Shown here: piece by piece, positions 47,801 through 59,529 of the stretch
Position numbering within the stretch: the stretch's first letter is position 1
Layout: every line of letters begins with the position of its first letter
Assembly: GCA_025766275.1 (NCBI GenBank)
Contig: JAFKAC010000021.1
Coordinates: 310,001-374,000 of the forward strand
Reading direction: 5' to 3'
Length of the DNA: 64,000 bases
Source: Lactarius indigo
Lineage: Eukaryota; Basidiomycota; Agaricomycetes; Russulales; Russulaceae
Position numbers and translations under genes: made by a program
Notes under the pieces: model-generated
What the model was told of the DNA's origin: nothing
Seen by the model: only the letters and a program-made list of their open reading frames with translations
Databases searched by the model: none

Positions 47801-49789
47801 AGTTCTGGGCGCAGATGTGACTGGATACTATGAGACATCGGTGAGACGGGTAATTTGAGACCTGAAGGGGGGGTGGTTTGACCAAGAACGCGGGGGTTCT
47901 TATAGTCTCCTTTCTAATATTCTGCACCTGTATCGTAAATGCACCATAATGTATCCAATTATATGAAGACCTAGTCGTATGCCAGTGTGGTAACACAGCA
48001 ATCGTGATGGGGCAGGATGATTGTGGTGGTATGGGGTCCTTGCAGTGGTCACAACATGAGAAGTGACCAAAGAGAAGGGAAAATCCATCATCCGAGCTCT
48101 CGGGCCTGTCAGGGAGGCGGGCATCGGTCCTAGTTTCCGGAATCGCAGAAAGAGAGGGCCACAACCCGACATACAGCAACGCAAAGATACAGAGTCAACC
48201 CAAGGTACAATAAAGCGAAACGAGTGCGAAACGCCGCTGACGTGCCATAGTGGTACGGGGCCAGGTGCCGGTCAACGTATGTGAGTTAAACCCACGCATG
48301 GAAGATGGAGTGCGCACGCACGAGTTCGTTTGACATGGGAAGGGGAGAAGGGGAATGGGGGAGGAGGAAGCTGAAGCAAGGGGTAGCTTAGAAGGCCTTG
48401 AAAGGGCAGGGGTCCCTAAAACTGACGCTTAAAAGAGATCAAAGTACTTGATCAAAGTTCTTTGGGGGCATGGCCGCATAAGGAGAAAGGTCATATCCGT
48501 AAAATCGTATACCCAGGGCCAAGCATAAAACACAAGGGAGACGTCGTGATTGGAAGTGAGACGAATGCCAGTGGCAAATAGTACTAATGGACGCGAAAAC
48601 CTCGTGAGAAGAGTGCCAGAAGTGAAGCAGTGGCGGTCCGAGAGGTCCGGGTATCCAACGCGTTCACTGAGTGTTCACTCAGGCTGACTCGGATCTTGAC
48701 CCAAGCGCTCACAGCACTCACCTCAGGCCTGCAGCGACTTATTTGTCCAGGTAAACTCTAACTAGCTACGGGATGTACACTGCAGAAAAGGTGGAAGCCT
48801 AAGTTGGGGTTTCTTATTGTAATTTCTCTACCTGTGATGGGACCGGTGCCATGCCATCTCCTTTCCAGATCTGGTGGGGGATAGGAATCTCCCCGCGTTG
48901 TCGTTTTATCGCCGCCTGTCTCGTAACCTATCCGTAGGGCAGGCCCGGCCACCAGTGAGCACCGGAAGTCGGGAACAAAAACATTATATTGTTTGTCGTC
49001 CAGGCGACAAGTGGAAGCTCGAATGCCGGGACGAGACGAGAGGGACACAAACCTCACACCTCCCCCAAGAACTCCACTTCCTCTGTCCCTTGGATGTCTT
49101 CTATGTTGGGCTGGCCTATATGACAGCTGAAGAGGTGCCTCATATTTTGTAGCGCGTTCTCTTTCTATATTTTCCTATGTCCAGGCGCTAAGTTTCTCGT
49201 TCTGTTGACGTGACATTGACGTTTTCCAGCTGCTGTCTCGGTTGTCCGCATTCTCAATCTTCGCGTTCCTTTCCGACACTCTAGGCCCCAGGTCTCCGCC
49301 AGCTTGTCGACGGGTTTACGCGGTGGGCGCAAAGTTATTTCACAGGCTCTTTCCCATCTAAAACATTCCACGTATTCAAAATCACTCTAATTCGCGCGCA
49401 ATTTGCCCGTTTATATACACAATGGTACCCACACACTTCTTCATCCCCCAGTCCCGTTCCGATTAAAATCAATACGTAAATCGTTCCGTTCTCGATCCGA
49501 GGCCAAAGAGAGAAATAGGTCCCAGTTCATGGAGTAATAGAACATGTACTGTACTCACGCGAGGTAGGGAGGTCCTCCAACCCACATTCACTCCCTGTCT
49601 TCCATCTCCACTTCCATTTCCCACGTCTTCTCACGACAGACTTTGCCTGTGCAATCTACGTGGTGCTTCGTTTTTCACTGGGTCAGTCTTCCCTGAGGGG
49701 CCGCGGGAGTTTGGTTGTGAGAGATGCGATTCTTGCAGTCGGATGCATGGGGATTCCTCACTTTCTCACGATCATATTTGCACACAATT
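44853..49789. other. Gene-poor stretch of about 4.9 kb
   Basis: 44860-45310 continues the DUF6534 duplication; the end ctttcgaagttccaaaaccgg and the 45225-45306 segment match copies A and B flanks. Beyond it no conserved protein, RNA gene or transposon is recognised. Open frames of up to 133 codons (for example 46650-46946 + and 47301-47702 -) have no motif and unconvincing codon use. A lineage-specific or untranslated gene cannot be excluded. Confidence 0.4.
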
Positions 49790-50075
49790 GGCACCATTGG
49801 CACGGGCACGGGCACTGGCACTGGCACTGGCACTGACGTTGGCACCACCCCTGGCACGGGCACTGACATTGGCACACAAGCACTGGCATTGGCACTGGCA
49901 CTGGCACCGGCATCATCACCGGCATGGGCACTGGCACTCCCTAGTTTGGGCACTTGGCACTGGCACTATCACTGGCACGGGCACTAGCTTTCAATTGGCA
50001 CCGCCACTGGCACGAGAATGGGCACTGGCACTGGCACCATCTTGGCACCGCCACCGCCATTGGCACTGGCAACCG
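49790..50075. repeat. Hexanucleotide minisatellite (GGCACT)n, interrupted
   Basis: About 285 bp is dominated by ggcact/ggcacg units with short interruptions. The three + frames read Gly-Thr, Ala-Leu and His-Trp dipeptide runs and the - frames Val-Pro runs. The open frames across it are therefore repeat artefacts. Confidence 0.9.
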
Positions 50076-52184
50076 CCGTCGCACGTTCACTGAAAACGGA
50101 TACCGGCCCGCACTCCCGCGAGTCAGCGTTGGGGGCGGTGCGTGCGAGCGCGAGCACAGCAGCGACCAAGTCCCACCCATGCACTGCACTGAGCCCTTTG
50201 CGCTGTTGAGTGACCCCGCGTCGTGGGTTCCCACAGCCCGACGGAAGGCTCGTCTGGGTCGGGCTTACTTTTCACCTTATTGTCCTTGGTGCGTGTTCGC
50301 GACAGATCGTGGGTTGCAGTGTTGTGCGCGCGTGGCACGCATCAAAGTATATGATCGCTTGCGAGGCCTTTGCCGCAGGGCATTCGAATCGATCCCCAGG
50401 GGGTGCGGGTGACTCCGAGCGCGAGCGCTAGTGGCTCGCGGAGTGCACCCGTATGCAGAATGATTTGATGGTGTCCAACACATGATACGTGTAGGCGTAA
50501 AGCGTCGCACCAGTATCGTCAAGGGGGTATGCGGCGTACTGTAGCAGCGCCGAGGTCAATCTTCTGCAACCAGCCGACTCGACTGATCGACCTCACTGAC
50601 TAACTGACCGGCTGGACCGAACGACTGACCGACCAACCGAGTCCACCTTTATTGACACTGGCAACGGGTGATTATATGCGTGCACGCACTTGCGTACATC
50701 AAATTCAGCCAAATGTAATGAGAAGAGAGGAGAGAACGTCAGGTGACCCTACCGTACTATTCTACCTTTTTTTTCCCAAATGCCCACCCTGCGATGTGCA
50801 ATACGTCGGCTGCACGTTTCTTGTCGGCTGTCAACCAGACCCGAAGAAGCAAACTTGATCCGCAGCAGGCTGTTCCTTTCCCATCCCTACGCTCCTCCTA
50901 CCCACCCACCTCTTGACAACATACAGACTAGATACATACATTCGCATCTCAAGTGCGAGAGGGTATGTGTTCGCGCTTGTTCACCTTTTCTATGACTTCT
51001 GTGCCTCATTCGCCAAGGTAACGTAAGTGATCCACTACGTCATTATCTCCCGCTCGGCTGCCCCTCGTCCTTCCAATCCGATCTTATCTGTATATCACCA
51101 TGTGTTCCATTCAAGTTTTTTTGACGGGTCTGAGAGAACTGATCTCTGAGTCGGGACCGGAACCAGCGGCGTTAACGACGCGCGCAGTAAGTAGCACAGC
51201 CCAGCCCAGCCTCATAAACCATATAACAATCGTTTGTGTGTAACATTGGTCACGGGAGATCAGTATCGTCCCGACGCAAACGGTTCGTAATTTTCTTGTT
51301 CGTTTCCATTTCTTTCCGAGAAGCGCTCGCCTTGGGATTGGCCCTGACCACGCGGGAGATGCCTCAACCGACCCAGCGCCAGTCAGCCTGGTCCAACAGT
51401 CCAATCCGGTCCAGTCCGATCTAATACAATTTTCAGCATCCAGAACCGTCCGTCAGTCGACTGTGTTGGTTACCACCGTACGCCAAGGAGCATGACGAGA
51501 GATAATGGTGGAAGAGACAAGGTCAGCTGCGCAGGAACGGGGTTTAAGCGTCCGTAGTAACGACCTAGCAAGCCTCATCCCGGTCACCGAGGCGATGACG
51601 TCTTTCTTCTACTGCACTGCCCAATATCATCACGCTGCACTGTCGTCCTCACCGAACAAGGAAAAATGGAAATAAGAATAGGCGAAAGAAATGGACATTA
51701 TACTTTGTCACAGGACAGGGGCGCTGGCTAATGATACAATACACGGATTACCGAGGAACGTACACTACCCCCGTAAAAAAAATAGATAGGCACTGCACAG
51801 AAAGGGGAAAAGGAAAAAGATAGAAAACCACTAAGAGACGAGAGAGCCGGAAATACTGCATTTGAAGATGTACTGAGGTGCAGGGATGGTTGGATGGATG
51901 TTGGACCGTGTGGGAGTGAATTCGTGGATGATGGATATGATAAGAGTGATTGACTGGTGGTGGCCACGCGTCTACACCAGTCGGCCGTAGCCAAAAATAA
52001 AATCGAAAGCAGGAATCCGCAGCCGCAGCCGGAAAATGTTGGCGACGACGACGACGAACAGAAACTTGAAAAAGAATTCGAATTTTAGCAGGCGGCTCTG
52101 CGCAGCCATGGGGATATCTTTGCCGCCCGCCTCATTCCCCCCTCCTTTCCGCACTTCCCCGTTAAGATATGTGGGCACAATAAT
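50076..52184. other. Intergenic
   Basis: 50565-50645 is a degenerate gactgaccgacc-type simple repeat. 51370-51420 carries ccagtcc/ggtccag repeats. No gene is recognised. Confidence 0.45.
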
Positions 52185-53076
52185 TTATGCCCCTGCTTCG
52201 TCCTCTTCACGGATCGAGCTGAGCGAACGCATACGACCATGGATACGACGTGACGATGGGGCCTGTGGTGGTGGTGGTATATGTGGTGGTGGAACCGCGG
52301 GGGTATAATTCGGCGCAAGAGCGATAGTCATAGCCGCGGGGGGGGATGGTGACGGTGATGGGGAAGTTAAGGACGGTGATGTGTTGCCAGGTAAGGGGGT
52401 ACTATAGATGACGTATGGCTCATCTTCCTCATCAGAACGACCGGCGAGGGATGGGCTGGAGCTGTAGTATAAAATAGGGACGTCCGCCGAGTCACGGGGC
52501 GGGGTATATTTGTACGGACCAGGGGAATGTGCGGACTTTGACGAAGACGTGGGTGACGGTGATAATGTGGGGGTCTGTGAATAAGGTACGGTGTGTCAGA
52601 ATAATTTCTCTCTAGTTTTCTTGACAAAAACCCATCAAGGGCCGAGCGCCTCGGGGAAGAGGACAAATCCGAGGTATGAAAAACGAAATGAGGGATTTAC
52701 TCACCATGCCATGAGAAATGCCATCGACCCAAGCAACAACGCGACGCATCCACTCGCGACGACGGAGAAACTCAATCCGACGGAGACGTTGGACTTCGAG
52801 TTCACGCTCGCGCTCACTAGCGCCGGAGCTCGTGGACGAGTCCTCGTCAGCAAATGGATCAAAGTTGAAGGATTGCGGCCCCGGGTGGGAAGCGAATGCA
52901 GGCACGGGAGGCGTGAGAGGTGGTTTGAGTGTATACCCCCCTATTGCAGGTGAATAAGGAGGAGAATATGGGCTATATGCGAGAGGATCGGCTTGCATCT
53001 GCTGGAGGCGAAAGAACGAATCGTTGTCTTGGACGTGGGGTGGATAGGCGGGAGCGGAGGGTTCAAAGTCGAGCAT
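52185..53076 (-). CDS. Proline/serine-rich protein with basic helix, function unknown
   Basis: Two exons on - (53076-52705 and 52574-52185, intron 52704-52575 with gtgagt...cag) give 253 residues. The N-terminal third is Pro/Tyr-rich (YSPYSPPYSPAIGG, PPLTPPVPAF). The middle is a charged, probably helical segment (RERELEVQRLRRIEFLRRRE, then WMRRVVAWVDGISHGM). The second exon is Ser/Pro-rich (LSPSPTSSSKSAHSPGPYKY, YYSSSPSLAGRSDEEDEPY) and ends SSIREEDEAGA. The open frame, clean intron and codon use with G/C third positions support a real gene. The RRIEFLRRREWMRRV type of helix occurs in uncharacterised basidiomycete proteins. There is no signal peptide or membrane helix. A TATA-like ctatattaa at 53142-53150 lies about 70 bp upstream. 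Confidence 0.68.
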
Positions 53077-56000
53077 AGATGGAGACGGGAGGGACGAGGG
53101 GAGATGGGGGCAGGAGGGAAGGGGCGGAAGACGCCTGGGGGTTAATATAGGGAGAAGCTGACTGTCGAGTGAAGGAGGGAGAGAACGGACGGACGAGGAG
53201 ATTTCATGAGGGGCGATCGGGATATTCTAGATCCGACCCAGTTCCCAGTTCAGTCCAACCCAAGTCTAGTCAGGGACGAGTCAGCCAAGTCACATTCATT
53301 CCGATTCCGCCAACTTGCTTCCGTGCTCACTCGCTCCACCTCACTCAATCAACCCGGCACACGCCGCCTCGGTTCCATATCCATCCATATGTCACACCGC
53401 TTATTTCCATCTTCGTCTCTCCCTCCGAATAGAATTTCCACGTTTACAAGCGCCGCTCCAGTTTCCGATTTTCTATCGATGAGCGTGCCGTGTTACCGCA
53501 GTGACGTCTACCCTTTTGGCCACCCGAGTCATCCACCCAGGTTCATTTCATATCCTAGATTATGAAGCCATCAGCATTTCTGTCAATCAACTATGCAGTG
53601 CCCCCAGCAACATTCCGTCCTACTGCTGCTTAGCGTCGATGCGTCGTCGTGTTTACTCGACGAAACGTTGACGCCTAGTTTTCGCGTCTTGGGTCTTTTG
53701 TCTCTGCTGGCGTCATGCTACCCCAATTGTCCAGATCCTTTGCGGACCTCTCAGAGGCTATGAATGATGTGGGGATAGGTTCGAGCGTCCGGCACATCCG
53801 GCGGCGCGTCAGTGGAACTGGATCTTATACATAATTGGCGCAATACGAGCAATTAAGAATCGAGAAGCCCACTCAGAGATGCGAGACGTGATATGCGAAA
53901 TTCTCAAAGGAAGGGGAAGAGAACTAGAACCACTTGAAGCGCACAGTTGTCCGTTCGTTTACAGAATTTGAATAGCTGCGAGACACAGAAGGATGCTGGA
54001 GGCTTTGGCCATGATAGTTCTGCATACAATACCCACACGATTGATGATAAGGTGGGCCTTCGCAGCGGTACCTGACACCTGTGTGATTGAATAACTAATG
54101 CCGAGATGTTTTTATATTTCGCCTCATCTGTGCCTTGAATAAGGACGAATTTTACCCGTATTGATATTTATTACTTATTTCTCGGGGGTTGAGTGGACGT
54201 GCCATTCACCACCATCACGCTGGCTGTGCGATTCTGACGCTGACGCGCCCTGGTTTACTCCCTTCCAGAAGCGAGAAGCAGCCTCTCGAAAAAACTCTCT
54301 CTGGTTGACATACAGTACCACCAGGCTGTGACTGCTGCGGATAAACGTGGCGATTTGTTGTTGGGTGTGCAGAGATGTGTATATTTTCCCCTTTTCTAGT
54401 CAATCTACTAATCACAATCACGGAAAGACAGATGTGGGAGGTTCCATCATGTATGACACATGCGACGGGGTATTCTGGAACATAAAGGAAGAAGCGTTTT
54501 CCAAACATGCTGAACAGGCAGACGGGAAAGACAGCGGACGGCACAAAACCCCTACAAGTGCGGTCGTTGGGGGGATCATCGCCATCAAAAGAGCTTATTT
54601 CTCCCCAATAACAATTTTTGGAAGCGGCACATCCGGCTGGCACGCCTCAGACAGCGCTAATTTTGCTCTCTGGTGTATTCGGGGCGCGCAGGATTTGATA
54701 CGTCGATGTCTCGTGTCCATGACACGGCAATGTGAGCAACCGGGCGCTAGTTCCACCGTTCTCACTTGAGGAATGTCGAGTCTTACAATAACCCCGGTCG
54801 GGGCGATCACACCGTGCCCGGTTACACACTGTCAAAACCTTGCCGCGGCAATCGTACGACCCACCCATCAACGACCCTCGTTGACACCAACGTCAGTACG
54901 TAATGATCTTACTGTATATGACTTAGTCAACAGTCGGCGGCCTGCTTGACGGCGTTACAGTATGTATATCCACAATGAGTACCTGTTCCCCTCGATGGCT
55001 GTCTGTGGCTTGACAGTCAACAAAACAACTTGAAGTACATGTGCCTATACTCTCTCAAGCTCTTTGCCTTTCACGTCGTGTAGAGTCAAGTCTATTGGAG
55101 GGTACGTGCCAGTGGATAAGCCCAAGAACCGGGGTCTGGTAGAGTCCCGGATGGGTCCGAGTGTCGGGACTTTCAGCTCAGATCGAATCATCGGTGCCCG
55201 TGATAAAGCCCCTTTCCGAGCGCTTGGCACGCGCGCCTTCGCACCGATTCATGTTCTGGGCCCCACGAGGACCTGCAAAGCTGTGTTGCGGCAATCCGCT
55301 TTGGTTAGTCGTTGCTTTAATTTTTTTGCGAAGGTGCATTGAACCCGCGCTCGACAACATCACGCGCCACATTTCCTTAGGAATCGCCGTTGCGCCGCCC
55401 GGCAGAATGAACCAGATGCAGATGCTCCCGCTCGGTTCGAGGCTGAGTCCGACCGACTCTTTCGCTTTCTTTTCCCGATCTATGATACGTGCTGCTGCCC
55501 GACAGACTACACCTAGCGTCGGTCTCGAAATACAATACGGTGCATAAACACATAAGCGGATTGACAACAAGGCGCCATTCCCCACTCCTTTCCGCACACT
55601 CCGCCACTTATCCTCCGCTCTCCGGTCAGTCGACTCGATCGACAGCGAGAAGACAGAATCCGAGCGTCGGACTGTGGGCCGCCAAAGGATCAACGCAATG
55701 TCTGACTTGACGTTCGCACGACCGCACTGATTTTCTATTTTTCCATATGGCGATTCTGCGGATTCTGCGGCGGTCCAACGCATGGTCTGACAGCGACACT
55801 GACCTGTTGTGCGCCAGCGGCGTGTGTCAAAAGATGTTCGCCACTGGTCGAAATTCCGAGCGACGCGACAAATACATATACAACGTTGGCATGCGCAAGT
55901 CTGCAGGTGGGATCTGTGGCGTTCTGCCCCCTCACCTCCGATCATCCCTCCCCCTCGACTCGACCTGTCTTCTATCTTTCGCCTCCCCCGTATTCGCGAC

Positions 56001-57130
56001 AGGGACCGGAACCTGGTGGGGGGGGTGGGCTAGGCCCGGTGAAGTAGCACAGCCGGTTCGCGCGCTCCTTCTCGCTTGTCAGCCCCGGTATTCCAATTCC
56101 GAGATGTTATTGGTTTTTTTTTCTTCAATTTTGTGTTGCAGGCCCGCCACTCACCCCGCCCCAGCCTCCGCAGCCGCAGTCGCTCGTCATCCCTCGGTCG
56201 CATGCAATGTCAGCTGTCGGACGACCAACGGTGTTAGTCAGCCCACGTTCGTCTAACTTACTGTTTGTGTGGTCCGTCGGCGTTACCGGACTGACGATAA
56301 CACGCCCGCGGCATGGGTCAAGGGTAGGCCTTGGGTAGGCCTCGTTTCAGGTTCATCGGCCCGCGGGTTTGGGCTCTGCGATGCCCCTTCTTTGACCTGG
56401 GCTGCCGACCCACCTTACGACAAACCTAGACCACCCACATGGAGCCGGGGTTGGTGATCTACTCTCCTCTTCCACTCTGTCATTCTCCGTTGGCGCTACT
56501 GAGACTCGCGGATTCCATGTGTGTCCGACGAGGATGCTGTAACGGCGCTGGTGGTGTTCCCTTCTTGCATATCGTAGGCAGTTTCGCCGGTTCCCTCACC
56601 TGACGCCCCTGTTAGTTCTCGTTTCAGCGGTTTCTTGCTTGTTGCCGGTTGGCCGGTGTTACAGATCCGAACATCTGCTAGGGCTAAGTGCAGGCTCTGC
56701 CCGTGCATCTGTCCGGCAGTGACGGACCAACCTCATCCCACCATACGCTATATCCCAATGAGCTGCGAGACGTTGATAGAATGAAATCTTATTCCAATAC
56801 ATGCATGTGGGAATGCTGTGTACGAAATGTTCTAAAAATAATATTGTGACCGTGTGTGACATATGACAAACGTTGCTGCACGTTGTGTTCGCGAATTTAA
56901 ACCCGCGACGCCAATGCCAGGGATGCATCCGCGGCAAAAACAGGAGCAAGAGAACACAGGAGCAGGTACAGTACTGTAACTCATTGCATGCGCGTGCGAT
57001 GGTCGGACGAGCCAAGTACTGGCGATTGCAGTTTGACTCACTCGGCCTCGGCCTTGCCAAGGCCTAATCGTGACATACGTAATCACTTACCCAACCACTG
57101 CCAGTCTTTCCTGTCAGCAAGCTGCCTTTT
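53077..57130. other. Gene-poor stretch of about 4 kb
   Basis: 53142-53150 probably serves the 53076 gene as TATA element. Beyond this no gene, RNA or repeat is recognised. The 255-codon open frame on - at 55178-55945 lacks any motif. Confidence 0.4.
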
Positions 57131-58842
57131 ATGGCCCCTTCCAATACCAACACCCATGACCACAATACGCCATACCTCGACGCCCTCTTCGACGCCGTCC
57201 CGGATGATGCTATCCCTCTCGACCTTAAAAACTGCGAGCACGTCCCACAACGTCCCAAGGTTCATCGACGCCGCACTGCGCCTCGCATCTGGTGGCTCAT
57301 CGCGCCCAGATGACGACGCGCGCCTCCGCGATACCTGGCCTCAGATCCAAGCGTCCCTCCAACACGCCCTACACGCTCTCAGCTCTTCCACCTGCGCACG
57401 CAAAACGCAAGCGCTCCCTCTCCCCCTCTTCCGCACAAGCGCCCCCCACGAACAAAAAGCCCAAACACGAGGAAGAGGACGATGTGGAAGAGGACCCACC
57501 GCACCTAACGCTGCACGCACTCTCCGCAACCGCGCCCGTTCGGCATAAGGTCGACATCACGCTGCACGCGCGCTCCCTGCGCCTCGCGCATGCCACCACC
57601 GGTGCATCCGTCGCACGCTGTGTACGCGCAGCCCTCACACGCGCGTTCCTCCTCCCAACTCGCGCGCGCGCCACCGGCGCACCGCAGTGGACTGCGCTAC
57701 TCCTAGCTGGGGATACACCAGCGCCGACGCCGTCTGCCACGTCTCGGAAAAACAACGGCGCTGACGCCGGAGCAGGAAAAAGCGCCGCGGCGAAGGGAAA
57801 AGAGAAAGTGAGCGCCAGGTTCGAATTAGCCTGCTCGGTTCCCGAGGCTGGCAAGGTCCCGCACCTCACCCACCACTCCACATCCACGTCTGCGTCCTCG
57901 TCCTCGTCTCTACTTCCCACGCCCTCCACTCCGCATCCAAGCCCTCCTCTCTCTCCTCTCCTCCCTCTCTACCTCTACCCCCACCACGGGAACGGGTGCA
58001 GGGACTTGCTTCCAAACTCGTGCAAATTGAGCGTGGCGTACGGCTCGCAGGAATCACTGCTTTCCGTGGCGCACGCGAGACGTCACTCTGGTTTCTGGAT
58101 GGCGCTGGGATCCTTTCGGACACACGCCCGGCTGAGTTCTGGGCGCTTGCGGATCTCTCGCAGGGCGACGCGGGTGTGCGTGTGCTCAGCGCGACGGGCC
58201 GTACGTGTACCGTCGTCCTCACTAGGTGCCCCCCGGCCCACACAACCGAGGGAAGCGAAGAAGACGACGAGGGAGAAGAGACGGAGTTTCAGATGATTGA
58301 TGGGAAGGAGAGAGAGGGGATCATGGAGTGGGTGCGGAAACATAAGTCCGCGTTTGGGATCGCCGTTGCGCAGAGAGCGGGTACAGGTGCAGAAGATGGA
58401 ATGGTGGCAAGAGGAGACTCAGATTCTGACTCAGATTTCGAGCAGGAGAGCGGGGGGAGTGATGACGGGTCTCCGTCGTCCAGCGACTCCAGTTCCGGCC
58501 CAGGTGAACATGAAGGTGGCGAAGAAAGCGACAACGAAAGCGGGACCGGTGAAGGTGCCGAAGGTAGTGCCGAAGCAGAAAGTGGCGACGACGAAGGGGA
58601 CGACGAAGAGATCGTCGAAGCTCGACCCAAAGCGGCACCCACTCTTACGCGCCGCCGCAGCGGGCGCAATACCCAAGATGTCGCGTGCTGCGGTAGACGC
58701 TGCCGTCGGGCTCGTCGTTGATGACCTTGTCGAACGTGGGGCTGGTGAACCCGGATCGCGGGCACTAGCCCCTATACACGACGAGCATAGACACAAGCGC
58801 GAGGACGATGAGGAAAGTGAGGAAGACGAGCTCGAGGATTGA
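57131..58842 (+). pseudogene. Histone chaperone Rtt106-like domain protein (frame disrupted)
   Basis: Frame pieces in order give a recognisable protein. It starts YLDALFDAVPDDAIPLDLKN, then FIDAALRLASG, LRDTWPQIQASLQHALHALS, HAKRKRSLSPSSAQAPPTNK, LTLHALSATAPVRHKVDITL, HARSLRLAHATTG and RAFLLPTRARATGAPQWTAL. Then come ELACSVPEAG, VRLAGITAFRGARETSLWFL, FWALADLSQGDAGVRVLSAT, FQMIDGKEREGIMEWVRKHK, an acidic tail, LDPKRHPLLR, PKMSRAAVDAAVGLVV and EDELED. The tandem PH-like middle and acidic tail fit the Rtt106-like histone-binding family, a nuclear role in nucleosome assembly. A 10-base duplication (acgtcccaca/acgtcccaag, about 57239-57258) shifts the frame at NCEHV/PRFID. Further net +1 changes lie near 57380 and 58622. 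One change in the pyrimidine-rich 57880-58000 may be an unrecognised intron. Confidence 0.65.
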
Positions 58843-59529
58843 GTACTGAGAACTCCCAACATCGTTTTTGCACTCTCTTGTATTGACGATGTCTTATGCG
58901 GCCGGACACGGCCCGAGTCTTGAGTAATTAGCTCAGAATCCCTTTCAAGTTCAAAAGGTTTGTCTTGCTGCTCTGATGTACAGTCGATGTGGTCTCTGTG
59001 TGTCTCACAAGCCACCCTGCACAATGCATAGCGTGGAGTGCTAGAGGGTCGTCGAGGTATTTCCAACCATCGTGGAGGGGGTGAGACGAGTCGAATTCCC
59101 GGGAGTTTTTTTTCACATAAGACACGTCCAAAGACAAGAGACCCAACGCATGAGCGCGGGAATACAAGCTATATCACCTCGCTGGTCCCCCCGGGGCTCA
59201 TTCCATGAGTTCATGACGACTCGGAGGGGAACTACCTGGGGCCATTGATCCCTGGTGATCCATTCATCGAACGATTCTCGATGGCTCTACGTGTCTCAGC
59301 CTTGCCGTAACTGGTTCTTCTATCTCTGCTTGCGCGTTCTGGTTCAGTGCTTCCGGGTTCGTCTCCAAGACGAAATTAGTATCAGGCTTCCCTTGGGACC
59401 TCGGAAATACGGGTTTCTTCCACGGTAGCAGACTAGACCCAGCCAGTTGCCGCGGACTCGGAAAAGCCACTAAACAGCGAGCTACATAAATCCGTGTTTC
59501 CAAGGATCCCAATGCTACAGACTTCCGCC
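58843..59529 (+). repeat. Intergenic; 5' flank of GMC copy 5 from about 59180
   Basis: 59190-59529 matches the flanks of copies 2 and 3 (ggttcttctatctctgctt; cactaaacagcgagctacat). The tacataaa box is at 59483-59490, 40-47 bp before the start. 58843-59180 shows no gene. Confidence 0.7.

Noticed and set aside
49724..50093. Gly-Thr, Ala-Leu and His-Trp repeat proteins
   Set aside because: They are translations of a hexanucleotide minisatellite in different frames; no conserved flanking coding sequence.
55178..55945. 255-codon open frame on the - strand
   Set aside because: Longest open frame in its region, but Arg/Ser-rich with no recognisable domain, no coherent intron context and equally open shadows on +. 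Most likely chance in GC-rich sequence.
57369..58765. Long - strand frames of 105-211 codons opposite the Rtt106-like gene
   Set aside because: Antisense shadows of GC-rich coding sequence; only the + strand pieces resemble a known family.
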